A stretch of 64,000 bases of DNA from Maritalea myrionectae DSM 19524 (GTDB lineage: Bacteria; Pseudomonadota; Alphaproteobacteria; Rhizobiales; Devosiaceae). Below, piece by piece: positions 16,549 to 25,211 of the stretch (position 1 is the first letter of the stretch; the number at the start of each line of letters is the position of its first letter). The stretch spans positions 372,001 through 436,000 of the forward strand of contig NZ_AUHV01000002.1 of assembly GCF_000423365.1 (NCBI RefSeq), in the 5' to 3' direction. Made by a program: the position numbers and the translations under genes. The notes below the pieces were generated by a model that was not told the DNA's origin, made no database searches, and saw only the letters and a list, made by a program, of their open reading frames with translations.

Positions 16549-16929
16549 ATGAAGTTACACCCCATGTTGATGTTTAAGGGCAACGCGGCGGACGCGCTTG
16601 AGCACTACACAAGTGCCATGCCTGCTGCAAAGGTAACCGATAAGCGTGAGCGCGAAGACGGCACCATTGAATCAGCCAATTTGATGTTTGGCGAGAACCA
16701 ACTCCTGATGATTGATAGCCCCATCGATCAACCGTTTGACTTTACACCATCCTTTTCCCTGTTTGTGTTCTTCGACGATCCCGTTAGTTTGGACCTCGCC
16801 TATGAACGTTTGTCTAAAGGCGGGCAAGTGATGATGAAGCTCGGCGAATATGATTTCGCGAAGCGATATGGGTGGGTGTGTGACCAGTTTGGTGTGAGCT
16901 GGCAACTTTGTCTGCCACAAGCTGAATAG
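16549..16929 (+). CDS. VOC/PhnB-like protein
   Basis: 126 aa from the ATG at 16549, preceded by CGAGGA. It has the beta-alpha-beta-beta-beta pattern of vicinal oxygen chelate proteins of the PhnB/3-demethylubiquinone-methyltransferase-like group (HPMLMFKGNAADALEHY, then a final DQFGVSWQLCLP). These are often annotated as glyoxalase-like proteins of unknown substrate. Confidence 0.82.
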   Translation: MKLHPMLMFKGNAADALEHYTSAMPAAKVTDKREREDGTIESANLMFGENQLLMIDSPIDQPFDFTPSFSLFVFFDDPVSLDLAYERLSKGGQVMMKLGEYDFAKRYGWVCDQFGVSWQLCLPQAE

Positions 16930-16949
16930 TGGCGTATCCCACCATTAAT

Positions 16950-17090
16950 ATGGACCTCGATGCTTATGTGAAGCGCTCTCGTTCGGGGGCGTTTTTCATC
17001 GCAGGTGATCCAAATTGTTGCCCGTGCACTGACAGATCCATTTGATGCAGAGCGCATCTACCCTAAATGCAGGCTGGGTTTGGCCCGGAA
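16950..17090 (+). pseudogene. Decayed HIT-family gene remnant
   Basis: From the ATG at 16950 one frame reads MDLDAYVKRSRSGAFFIAGDP, then near 17010 the similarity moves to another frame reading QIVARALTDPFDAERIY up to about 17061. Both pieces resemble the start and the middle of alphaproteobacterial HIT-like hydrolases, which have a CFIC segment and later AERIYLLSLGS. The intervening part, the His triad and the end are gone. Seen: the two short peptides in different frames. Inferred: an internal deletion with frameshift. It overlaps the GNAT 3' end. Confidence 0.5.
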
Positions 17091-17097
17091 GGCTGCG

Positions 17098-17547
17098 CTA
17101 GAGCGTCAAGATCATGAAGGGCAATGTTCGGCCGGGTATTGAATCAGAAGGCACTACGCCCGTCTTTTTAAACCCCATATGCGCGTAAAAAGGCTCGGCA
17201 TGGGGATCGGCCACCGTTGTCATCCTTTTGGCGCCGAACGCACGGGCGTGATCGATGCCCCAATCAAGCAATTGGCGACCCACGCCCTTGCCAACGTACT
17301 TTGGTTCAACGAACAACATCTCGAGATCAAAACCGTCATCTGTTCGATCAAGTCGGATCACGCCGATGGGCACGCCAGCATCTTCTGCCACCCTGACGGT
17401 GTGGTGCACCAAGTCATGTTCTGTAATCGTCAACTCGTCCCGACACGCTTCAATGAACGCGGCATCATAAGGCCAATGTGCTTTTGAACGCAGACAAAGG
17501 TCGCTTAGCTCACCAATTTCTTCAATGCGGGCAGGTCGAATAATCAT
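17098..17547 (-). CDS. GNAT family N-acetyltransferase
   Basis: 149 aa with the GNAT core: DLEMLFVEPKYVGKGVGRQLLDW is the acetyl-CoA pyrophosphate-binding segment (motif A, V-x-x-x-x-x-G-x-G), and FYAHMGFKKTG is motif B. The substrate cannot be deduced. Confidence 0.88.
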   Translation of the reverse strand: MIIRPARIEEIGELSDLCLRSKAHWPYDAAFIEACRDELTITEHDLVHHTVRVAEDAGVPIGVIRLDRTDDGFDLEMLFVEPKYVGKGVGRQLLDWGIDHARAFGAKRMTTVADPHAEPFYAHMGFKKTGVVPSDSIPGRTLPFMILTL

Positions 17548-17677
17548 TTGGTTAGGATGGGGCGCTAATAAAGCAATAAAAAGGCGGCGGGCTCTGCAGC
17601 GCCCACCGCCTAATGAAGCGGTATTTATTTGTTATTGTTTTACCGCTTTTGTTTCGGTTCACCTCGCTTAGGAGATG

Positions 17678-17712
17678 AAAAAACCGCCCCGCGATGACAC
17701 GCGGGACGGTTT
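17678..17712 (-). terminator. Terminator of the glycine cleavage operon
   Basis: The inverted repeat AAACCG...CGGTTT with a GC-rich inner stem spans 17681-17712 just after the gcvPB stop. On the minus strand it ends in a run of six T. The rest of the 17548-17677 gap holds a second GC-rich imperfect repeat (17584-17611). Confidence 0.8.
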
Positions 17713-17715
17713 GAT

Positions 17716-19266
17716 TTATTCAGCCGCTTTTCGCTGCTCTGGCTTTTCCCATTTAAGGATTGGGGAACGGGCAGCGCGGGTTTCATCCAAGCGACGAAGC
17801 GGCGCTTTCATGGGGGCGTTGGTGAAACGCTCCACATTGCCGGCCTTTGCGTCTTCCATCAGCTCGCGCATGGTGCCGATAAACTGATCAAGCGTGTGAA
17901 GGCTTTCGCTTTCTGTTGGTTCGATCAACATGGCGCCGTGCACCACCAATGGGAAATACATGGTCATGGGGTGATAACCCTCATCGATCATGGCTTTGGC
18001 CAAATCGAGCGTTGAAACGCCTGTGCCTTTCAAGGTGCTATCATCGAACAGCACTTCGTGCATGCAAGGCTGATCGCCATAAGGCGCATTGTACAGGTCT
18101 GACAATTTCGCCTTGAGGTAGTTGGCGTTCAACACCGCATCACGCGCCGCACGGCCAAGACCGTCCAAACCGTGAGAGGCCATATAGGTCAAGGCACGAA
18201 CATACATGCCCATTTGCCCATGGAATGCGGACAAACGACCAAGATGATCGCTGCCTTCGCCTTTGTTTTCCACCAAGGTGAGCTTGTCGCCTTCGCGCTT
18301 TGCGTAAGGCAATGGCGCATAAGGGGCCAACGCATCAGACAAAACAACCGGGCCAGCACCTGGACCACCACCACCGTGGGGGGTGGAGAAGGTTTTGTGC
18401 AGGTTGATGTGCATCGCATCGATGCCCAAATCACCCGGACGGATGACACCCATAATGGCGTTGAAGTTCGCGCCATCACAGTAGAAGTAAGCACCAGCTT
18501 CGTGCACTGCATCCGCGATTTCGATCACGTCGGGTTCGAACAGGCCACAAGTGTTGGGGTTGGTGAGCATAATGCCCGCCACATTTTCATCCAACGCATC
18601 TTTAACAGCCTGCACGTCAACCGTACCATCTTCGCGGGCTTTGATGGGCTTCACTTTGTAGCCCAAGAATGCCGCTGTGGCTGGGTTTGTGCCGTGGGCG
18701 CTTTCAGGCACCAACACGATATTGCGGTGGCCTTGGCCGTTGGCTTCGTGGGCCGCTTTGATGGCCATCATGCCGCACATTTCGCCGTGGGCACCAGCTT
18801 TTGGCGTCATGGAAACGGCTTTGGTGCCGGTCAATTCCATCAACCAATGCGCCAATTGCTCCATCAATTCAATCGCGCCTTGCACGGTGGATTGGGGCTG
18901 CAATGGGTGAATATCCGCAATGCCGGGCAAACGTGCCATTTTCTCATTGAGGCGCGGATTGTGCTTCATGGTGCACGAGCCAAGCGGGTAGAAGCCCGCA
19001 TCGATTGAATAGTTCAACCGGGAAATGCGCACATAATGGCGCATGGCCTGCGGCTCGGTCAGTGCGGGCAAATCAATGTCTGATTTGCGGGCAAAATTAC
19101 CGAGCTTTGAACCCACCTTTTTGTCGAGCGCCGGCAAATCAACGCCAGATTTTTCTTTGGTGCCAATTTCAAAGATCAATGGCTCGGAAGGCAACAAAGC
19201 TGCGCCGTTTGCGGATGATGCGGCAACATTGTCCACACCTGTTGGACGGCCTTGATTGTTCAACAT
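17716..19266 (-). CDS. gcvPB: Glycine dehydrogenase (decarboxylating) subunit 2
   Basis: 516 aa, C-terminal half of the split P-protein. The segment NLHKTFSTPHGGGGPG holds the Lys that forms the PLP Schiff base. With subunit 1 it decarboxylates glycine and passes the aminomethyl group to the GcvH lipoyl arm. Its start overlaps the gcvPA stop (TGATG), indicating translational coupling. Confidence 0.97.
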   Translation of the reverse strand: MLNNQGRPTGVDNVAASSANGAALLPSEPLIFEIGTKEKSGVDLPALDKKVGSKLGNFARKSDIDLPALTEPQAMRHYVRISRLNYSIDAGFYPLGSCTMKHNPRLNEKMARLPGIADIHPLQPQSTVQGAIELMEQLAHWLMELTGTKAVSMTPKAGAHGEMCGMMAIKAAHEANGQGHRNIVLVPESAHGTNPATAAFLGYKVKPIKAREDGTVDVQAVKDALDENVAGIMLTNPNTCGLFEPDVIEIADAVHEAGAYFYCDGANFNAIMGVIRPGDLGIDAMHINLHKTFSTPHGGGGPGAGPVVLSDALAPYAPLPYAKREGDKLTLVENKGEGSDHLGRLSAFHGQMGMYVRALTYMASHGLDGLGRAARDAVLNANYLKAKLSDLYNAPYGDQPCMHEVLFDDSTLKGTGVSTLDLAKAMIDEGYHPMTMYFPLVVHGAMLIEPTESESLHTLDQFIGTMRELMEDAKAGNVERFTNAPMKAPLRRLDETRAARSPILKWEKPEQRKAAE

Positions 19267-20606
19267 CAGATGACCTCCTTCAACGCGCTCGCAAGCGCTT
19301 CAATATCTGCATCGCTGGTCAATTCAGTCGCTGCGATCACCAATAGGTTTTCAAGCTCCTTCTTGCCCGGCTCCAACCGTGACACAGGCACACCTGCGAG
19401 CACGTTTTTGTCAGCCAAGGCTTCAACGATCGGCGCCGCCGCCTTTGGCAGCTTCACGGTAAATTCGTTGAAGAAGTGATCGTTCAACACCTCAACACCA
19501 TCAATAGCACCAACCGCCTCGGCCGTTTTCACGGCTTGCTGGTGGTTCAACAGTGCCAAATGCTCAATGCCCTTTTCACCCAACAAAGACATGTGGATGG
19601 AGAAGGCCAAGGCGCAAAGGCCTGAGTTGGTGCAAATGTTGGAAGTGGCCTTATCGCGGCGGATATGCTGCTCGCGGGTGGAGAGCGTCAGCACAAAGCC
19701 GCGTTCGCCTTCCGCATCAACTGTTTCGCCACATACGCGACCGGGCATCTGCCGCACAAGGTTCGGATGGGTGGCCATCAAGCCGACATAGGGTCCACCA
19801 AATGTAAGCGGGTTGCCGATGGACTGGCCTTCGCCAACCACAATGTCCGCCCCTTGGGCGCCGGGAGATTCGATGGCGCCGAGGGACACCACTTCGGTGA
19901 ACACGGCGATCAACAGCGCGCCCTTTTCATGGGCGGCGTCAGCAATCGGGCGCAAATCGCGCAAATTGCCATAAAAGTCTGGGGACTGAACCACAACGCA
20001 TGCGGTGCTGTCGTCAATCTGCGCAATGATGTCTTCTTGCGCTTGTGGGTCAGCCTGCATGCATTTGAATGCAGGGTCTTTGCCCAAATAAGTGGCGATG
20101 GTGTCGCGATATTGCGGGTGCAACCCACCAGACACAACAACACCATCACGCTTTTTCAGGCGACGGGCCATCAACACGGCTTCCATGGCTGCGGTTGAAC
20201 CGTCGTAAAGCGAGGCATTGGCCACTTCCATGCCCGTCAGGTTGGCCACTTGTGTTTGAAATTCAAACAGCATTTGCAGCGTGCCCTGAGAAATTTCAGG
20301 CTGGTAGGGGGTGTAGGCGGTCAAAAACTCTGACCGCTGGATCAAATGGTCCACGCTGGCGGGCACATGGTGGCGATACGCCCCTGCCCCAACAAAGAAT
20401 GGACCATCTCCACCGGCGCGGTTCTTGGCCGCAAGCTGGCGAATATGCGCCTCTACGGCAAATTCTGGCTGATGATCAGGCAAGTCAGGCTTGGCTGTGT
20501 CAAAAACCTTTTTCGGTACGCGTACAAACAGCTCGTCATCGCTTTTGATGCCAATGGCATCGCGCATGACCTGTCTGTCTTGATCACTATTTGGAAGATA
20601 GCGCAT
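19266..20606 (-). CDS. gcvPA: Glycine dehydrogenase (decarboxylating) subunit 1
   Basis: 446 aa, N-terminal half of the split P-protein (MRYLPNSDQDRQVM, typical subunit-1 start). It forms the heterotetramer with GcvPB. It lies 12 bp downstream of gcvH. Confidence 0.97.
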   Translation of the reverse strand: MRYLPNSDQDRQVMRDAIGIKSDDELFVRVPKKVFDTAKPDLPDHQPEFAVEAHIRQLAAKNRAGGDGPFFVGAGAYRHHVPASVDHLIQRSEFLTAYTPYQPEISQGTLQMLFEFQTQVANLTGMEVANASLYDGSTAAMEAVLMARRLKKRDGVVVSGGLHPQYRDTIATYLGKDPAFKCMQADPQAQEDIIAQIDDSTACVVVQSPDFYGNLRDLRPIADAAHEKGALLIAVFTEVVSLGAIESPGAQGADIVVGEGQSIGNPLTFGGPYVGLMATHPNLVRQMPGRVCGETVDAEGERGFVLTLSTREQHIRRDKATSNICTNSGLCALAFSIHMSLLGEKGIEHLALLNHQQAVKTAEAVGAIDGVEVLNDHFFNEFTVKLPKAAAPIVEALADKNVLAGVPVSRLEPGKKELENLLVIAATELTSDADIEALASALKEVI

Positions 20607-20618
20607 ATTTGTCCTCGT

Positions 20619-20987
20619 TTAGTCGATGTGCGCCTTGTAGGCGTTTTCGTCGAGCAAGCCTTCCAGCTCGCCAGCATCATCAATTTCGATTTTGAAAAAC
20701 CAGCCATTTACAACTGGATCAGAGTTCACCAAGCCTGGCTCGTCTGCCAAAGATTCATTCACAGCCACAACGGTGCCGGAAACTGGCGCATAGATTTCAG
20801 AGGCGGCTTTCACTGATTCAACAACGGCAACTTCGTCGCCTTTAGAGAATTTTGCGCCGACTTCTGGTACGTCCACAAACACCACGTCGCCCAATTGGCC
20901 CTGTGCATAATCGGTGATGCCCACGGTGCCTTGGTTGCCCTCAACGCGGATATATTCGTGATCTTCGGTATATTTTGTGTCGCTCAT
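20619..20987 (-). CDS. gcvH: Glycine cleavage system H protein
   Basis: 122 aa. The lipoyl attachment Lys is K60 in ESVKAASEIYAPVSG. It shuttles the aminomethyl group between the P, T and L proteins. It lies 15 bp after gcvT. Confidence 0.97.
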   Translation of the reverse strand: MSDTKYTEDHEYIRVEGNQGTVGITDYAQGQLGDVVFVDVPEVGAKFSKGDEVAVVESVKAASEIYAPVSGTVVAVNESLADEPGLVNSDPVVNGWFFKIEIDDAGELEGLLDENAYKAHID

Positions 20988-21002
20988 TTCTTCCCCCTTG
21001 GA

Positions 21003-22142
21003 TTAAAGACGCACATAATTTGCAGGTGTAAATGGAAGTTTGGTCACCGTGCCTTTGGCTGGTTTGCCGCGCACAATGGCGGTCAATTCGGTGCCGATCT
21101 TCGCTTTTTCAGCAGGCACATAGGCAAACGCCACCGGCGACCCAATGGTCGGGCCAAATGTGCCAGATGTGACTTTGCCGATGGGCGTGCCGTTCTCGTC
21201 CACAATGTCTGCGCCTTCACGCACAGGCATGCGGCCTTCAAACAAAATGCCCACGCGCTTTTCAGCAACGCCATCAGCAATCAGCTTTTGAATTTTTGAT
21301 GCACCGGGGAAACCGCCTTCCACACGACGGCCTTTGCCGATGGCAAAGATAAGACCTGCGCTGATTGGATCGCGTTGATCGTCCATATCGTGGCCATAAA
21401 GGCAAAGCCCTGCTTCAAGACGCAGACTGTCGCGTGCGCCAAGGCCAGCAGGTTCAACTTCATCATTGCTGACCAGCGATTCAGCCAGTTTCGCCGCATT
21501 TTCGTTGGCAACAGAGAGCTCAAAGCCGTCTTCGCCCGTGTAACCTGCGCGAGACACATAAACGTCAATGCCGTCAATGGTGGCGGCAGCGGCGTTCATA
21601 AAGCTGAGCTTTTGCGGCAGATCGCAATAGCGTGACAACACGTCTTTCGCTTTTGGACCTTGCAGCGCCAACAGGGCTTTGCTGTCAAAGTAGGTTTCGA
21701 TCTCGAGTTTGTCGCCAAGCTTTTCGCGCAGAATGGACACGTCGTGGTCCTTGCGGCCCGCGTTGAACACGATAAGCAATGTGCCATCTGTTCCCGCTTC
21801 GCTTGGGCGGGTAACGATCAAATCGTCTTCAATGCCGCCATTATCGTTGAGCAAAAGCGTGTAGCGCATTTCGCCTGGTTTCAGCCCCACCAGGTCGCCC
21901 GGCATCAGACTTTCGAGCGCGCGTGCCGTTGTATCATGGTCCGCGCCTTTAACAGCGACTTGGCCCATGTGCGACACATCAAAAAGCGATGCTTGATTTC
22001 TTGTGTGATTGTGCTCGTCCACAATGCCTTTATATTGAACCGGCATTGCATAGCCTGCAAAACCAACCATGCGACCGCCCCATGCAATATGGGTGTCGTG
22101 CAATGGTGTTTGCAAAAGATCCTGAGATTCCGCCCCTGCCAT
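21003..22142 (-). CDS. gcvT: Aminomethyltransferase (glycine cleavage T protein)
   Basis: 379 aa. It transfers the methylene group to tetrahydrofolate and releases ammonia. The N-terminal PLHDTHIAWGGRMVGFAGY segment and the folate-binding domain are typical. First gene of the operon, directly downstream of the riboswitch, with GAGGGA as ribosome binding site. Confidence 0.96.
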   Translation of the reverse strand: MAGAESQDLLQTPLHDTHIAWGGRMVGFAGYAMPVQYKGIVDEHNHTRNQASLFDVSHMGQVAVKGADHDTTARALESLMPGDLVGLKPGEMRYTLLLNDNGGIEDDLIVTRPSEAGTDGTLLIVFNAGRKDHDVSILREKLGDKLEIETYFDSKALLALQGPKAKDVLSRYCDLPQKLSFMNAAAATIDGIDVYVSRAGYTGEDGFELSVANENAAKLAESLVSNDEVEPAGLGARDSLRLEAGLCLYGHDMDDQRDPISAGLIFAIGKGRRVEGGFPGASKIQKLIADGVAEKRVGILFEGRMPVREGADIVDENGTPIGKVTSGTFGPTIGSPVAFAYVPAEKAKIGTELTAIVRGKPAKGTVTKLPFTPANYVRL

Positions 22143-22179
22143 TATTCCCTCATTTGTTTATCCGACAAGTGCCAGCAAC

Positions 22180-22380
22180 GCGACAAATTGTGTCGCCTGG
22201 CGCCCCCCCTGTCGGGTAAACCTGAGAGATTTCCCGGAACTGACGTTCCGGCTACCCCCTTCGGTGTGATTGCAAAAGCAATCCGCTTTCCAGAGTTATT
22301 TATGCATGCGGTCCCTGTTGCCTGAGAGTTTCCGGGGCGGTTGCTCCTTCGGCGTTGAGCTCTTTGGCTCAATCTCTCCC
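22180..22380 (-). promoter_or_regulatory. Tandem glycine riboswitch
   Basis: Read on the minus strand, the leader of gcvT holds two copies of the glycine aptamer core. Each has a GGAGAGA or TCTGGAAAG start, a CCGAAGG(A/G)G loop and an (A)CTCTCAGG segment; aptamer 1 is at about 22318-22380 and aptamer 2 at about 22197-22300. A small hairpin GCGACA/TGTCGC at 22180-22196 separates the second aptamer from the gcvT ribosome binding site and may be part of the expression platform; it has no T-run, so control at translation is as likely as at transcription. Known: glycine binding switches gcv operons on. Confidence 0.92.
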
Positions 22381-22396
22381 GCATTGCAGTGGTCAA

Positions 22397-22418
22397 CCTA
22401 GCAGCAAAATCTGCTAGG
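22397..22418. repeat. Inverted repeat between the lipoprotein gene and the gcv leader
   Basis: CCTAGCAG at 22397-22404 and CTGCTAGG at 22411-22418, lying between the stop of the minus-strand lipoprotein gene and the riboswitch. There is no T-run, so it could be a weak terminator for the lipoprotein gene or an operator at the gcv promoter. Confidence 0.4.
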
Positions 22419-22433
22419 TCAACATTTATTCAC

Positions 22434-23030
22434 TCAGCCTTTTGGATCAAAGCCAACCCAAATGGTGATTTGCTCGCCACCCACATAAGGAATGGCCACG
22501 TTTTCCACAACCTTGACGAATTCTTCGCCCTGGTTTGGTGGTGTAATTGTAATGGGGATATCGTATTTTTCTGAGAACACGGCCATTTCGTCGCGTTCAA
22601 CTGCGAAGCGCAATGGCACATTTACGGCGCCTGATCCTGCTTGAGGACCAGCCAACAACCGACCAACAACACCCATTTTCACCGTGATCAAACCGTTTGA
22701 TACAATGCAATTACGTGACTGCTTGTCGATCACCGCTTGGTAGCGCAGCCCCTTTGGGTCACCGCTGCGGCCGCTTGAATAAAGCGCAAAACTTTCACCA
22801 CCGGGACGGATTTTGATCTCGGGGCATTCGCTGGCGATAATGGGCAGCGCTGACGGCGCAGAGCTGGCAATCTCAGTCTCGCTTGCGGATTTGTTGATAT
22901 ATTTGCTTTCAGAGCCGCCGCCGGTAAATGACCCAACGCAGCCTGACAACAATAGCGCACCTGCAATGGCTGATGCTCCAGCCAAGCGTGAACGGCTTAA
23001 AAATCTCTTGGTAAATACGCGTACTGACAT
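22434..23030 (-). CDS. Hypothetical lipoprotein
   Basis: 198 aa from the ATG at 23030; the open frame before it overlaps the peroxiredoxin gene and lacks a signal. The N-terminus is basic, then hydrophobic, with lipobox LLSGC, so it is a likely lipid-anchored envelope protein. No conserved catalytic motif was recognised. Confidence 0.75.
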   Translation of the reverse strand: MSVRVFTKRFLSRSRLAGASAIAGALLLSGCVGSFTGGGSESKYINKSASETEIASSAPSALPIIASECPEIKIRPGGESFALYSSGRSGDPKGLRYQAVIDKQSRNCIVSNGLITVKMGVVGRLLAGPQAGSGAVNVPLRFAVERDEMAVFSEKYDIPITITPPNQGEEFVKVVENVAIPYVGGEQITIWVGFDPKG

Positions 23031-23091
23031 GCTTCTCACTTTTTGACCCGAAGGCCCCCCGATTAACCCCAATTGCCCGCTTTTGAGCGCA

Positions 23092-23589
23092 CTACTGATT
23101 TTTTTTCGCCACTTCCAACATGTGCGGTGCGCCCGAAACGACAACTTCGCCCGGCACTGTTTCAATCTCCACATGAGAAATTACGCCATCTTTAACCAAA
23201 AGGCTAGAGCGAACATATCGCGTGCCGAAGCCCGCTGCTGAAAAGTCTTTATCCAATTTGAGCGCTTTTGCCAAATCGGCATTGCCATCCGCAATCAAAT
23301 CGACAAATCCAAGGGCGCCTGTTTGCTCACCCCAATGCTGCATCACATAATGATCATTGACCGACAAACACAGAATGCGATCAACACCTGCGTCTTTAAA
23401 ATCTGCTGAATGGCCAATATAGCCCGGCATATGGTTGAGGTGGCAGGTTGAGGTAAACGCGCCAGGCACGGCAAAGATAACTGATGTCCCTTGTGCAACA
23501 AGATCCGCAAAATCAATATCTTTTACGCCCTCTGCATTTACAAGTTTAACCTTTGTTGATGGCACTTTGCTGCCGACGTCCAAAGCCAT
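23092..23589 (-). CDS. Peroxiredoxin (Prx5/redoxin type)
   Basis: 165 aa. The peroxidatic Cys is C49 in the motif PGAFTSTCH, the Prx5 signature (P-x3-T-x2-C). It reduces peroxides using a thiol donor, likely in the cytoplasm, as no signal peptide is present. C-terminal sequences are normal for a 160-aa Prx5. Confidence 0.92.
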   Translation of the reverse strand: MALDVGSKVPSTKVKLVNAEGVKDIDFADLVAQGTSVIFAVPGAFTSTCHLNHMPGYIGHSADFKDAGVDRILCLSVNDHYVMQHWGEQTGALGFVDLIADGNADLAKALKLDKDFSAAGFGTRYVRSSLLVKDGVISHVEIETVPGEVVVSGAPHMLEVAKKNQ

Positions 23590-23635
23590 ATATAACCCCT
23601 CGTTGCCTAAACCGATTAATCAATGCAGCTGGATT

Positions 23636-24475
23636 TTATTGATCCAGAGCATCAAACAATAAAATGGGCACCTGTTTTTCAAAGGCACCCTCGCGGCCAC
23701 TATAGGTCAACCGTGCTGACATTCCAACATGATCGACCAAGGAAACTTCCTTCAGTGGTTCAAAGCTGAGTAGCGACGAACCGGGGCGATTTTGAGGCAC
23801 ATCAAACAGGAGGTTTTGGTTTGGTAAATCAAGAATTAATGTCTGATTTTCTTCTGCATCGGATGAGGGTTTGACCCAAATCTTGTTTTCGCTTTGGTCG
23901 AAATAGACAGCGTTAAAAGGGGCATTAGCGCGATCATCGTTGATCGGCACATAGGCTTTTGCTGCCTCTAAAGTGAAGGATACAGATATATCCTTTTGAT
24001 CGAGCGGCAGGCTTTGCGCGATGTTGTAGGTCACCGGCACACAGATTTCACCGCAAATGCCCATTAAAAGATCGCCATTTAATAGCGCGACATTTTTGTC
24101 GGATTCTGCTGAGATTTCCACTTCGAAGGGCAGCACAAAATCCTGATCGTAGACATAGTCAAAATAGCCCAAACTGATCGTGCGCTTGGGCATCGGCCAC
24201 AGGAAATTCACCTGATCAATATTCTGACTGTTGGACCAGTTGGCCGTTAGCGGAATTCCGCTTTCGCCGGGGATACGCCAATAGGTTTTCATGCCGTCGC
24301 GCAATTGAAACTCTAACCCCGCCAACATCTTTCCATTGGGATCGACATAATCGGACGTTAGCAGCCGGATCTTTGCGCCGGGTGCAACGTCGACCCAAGG
24401 GCCAGTCTCTGCCAGTACTGATGTTGGAGCCATGATCGCGGAAAGGATCAAAGCACGTAATAAAGCTGATTTCAT
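23636..24475 (-). CDS. Exported DsbD N-terminal-domain-like protein
   Basis: 279 aa. A signal peptide covers residues 1-22 (ends SVLAE). The mature part resembles the periplasmic alpha domain of DsbD/ScsB, including a GICGEICVP segment with a C-x3-C pair. The transmembrane and thioredoxin domains of full DsbD are absent, so it would need another membrane partner for electrons. It lies close to a peroxiredoxin gene in the same direction. Confidence 0.75.
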   Translation of the reverse strand: MKSALLRALILSAIMAPTSVLAETGPWVDVAPGAKIRLLTSDYVDPNGKMLAGLEFQLRDGMKTYWRIPGESGIPLTANWSNSQNIDQVNFLWPMPKRTISLGYFDYVYDQDFVLPFEVEISAESDKNVALLNGDLLMGICGEICVPVTYNIAQSLPLDQKDISVSFTLEAAKAYVPINDDRANAPFNAVYFDQSENKIWVKPSSDAEENQTLILDLPNQNLLFDVPQNRPGSSLLSFEPLKEVSLVDHVGMSARLTYSGREGAFEKQVPILLFDALDQ

Positions 24476-24617
24476 AAGACGCGTTTTATCGCAGATTTAT
24501 GGCACAGGAAAGACAATCATGATCAGAGGTTTGTGAACGATGTTTGATTTCGCGCGTTTACCTGTTAAGCCTTTATTTATATGGATGGGGCGAGACTCAA
24601 ATAAACCAACCTAAAAG

Positions 24618-25211
24618 GTGAGCGTTTTGACTTTTTCGCTTAAAGGCCAGCTGTTGGTGGCCATGCCAGATATGGAAGACGAACGGTTTAAAGACACCGT
24701 GATCTATATGTGTGCGCATAGCGAAGAAGAAGGCGCAATGGGTCTTGTCGTCAATAAGCGCATGCCGGACATTCAATTTGCCGATTTGATGGCACAGTTT
24801 GACATCAAAGTGAGCGACCAAATTGAAGAAGGCCATGCCGACCCCTATCAACAACCGATCGTCGTGGGTGGCCCTGTGGAAACGGGGCGCGGATTTGTGC
24901 TGCACACACCAGACTATCAAACTGTCGATAATTCCATGAATGTGGCAGACAATATGTGTTTGTCGACCACGCTGGATATTTTGCGGTCTATCGCCGAGGG
25001 TGACGGCCCTGAAAAGGCCCTGCTTGCCTTGGGCTATTGTGGCTGGGAGCCTGGTCAATTGGAAAGCGAACTTGTGCGCGATGGCTGGATGGTAACATCC
25101 GCCAGCGACGAGTTAATCTTCACCACGCCTGTGGAACAGCGTTACCAAAAAGCGCTCAAAGACGCGGGCATCGAACTCGCCTACCTATCTCCGACTTCAG
25201 GCAGTGCTTAA
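24618..25211 (+). CDS. yqgE: YqgE/AlgH family protein
   Basis: 197 aa with the family pattern: LKGQLLVAMPDMED, GAMGLVVNK, then GGPVETGRGFVLH and LALGYCGWEPGQLE. The molecular function of the family is not settled. The GTG at 24618 and the TTG at 24627 are both possible starts. Its stop overlaps the 3' end of the convergent large GGDEF-EAL gene by 4 bp. Confidence 0.92.
   Translation: MSVLTFSLKGQLLVAMPDMEDERFKDTVIYMCAHSEEEGAMGLVVNKRMPDIQFADLMAQFDIKVSDQIEEGHADPYQQPIVVGGPVETGRGFVLHTPDYQTVDNSMNVADNMCLSTTLDILRSIAEGDGPEKALLALGYCGWEPGQLESELVRDGWMVTSASDELIFTTPVEQRYQKALKDAGIELAYLSPTSGSA

Noticed and set aside
18172-19008. 278-codon plus-strand frame opposite gcvPB
   Set aside because: Antisense shadow of a well-conserved enzyme gene; His/Gly/Val-rich composition without any recognisable domain.
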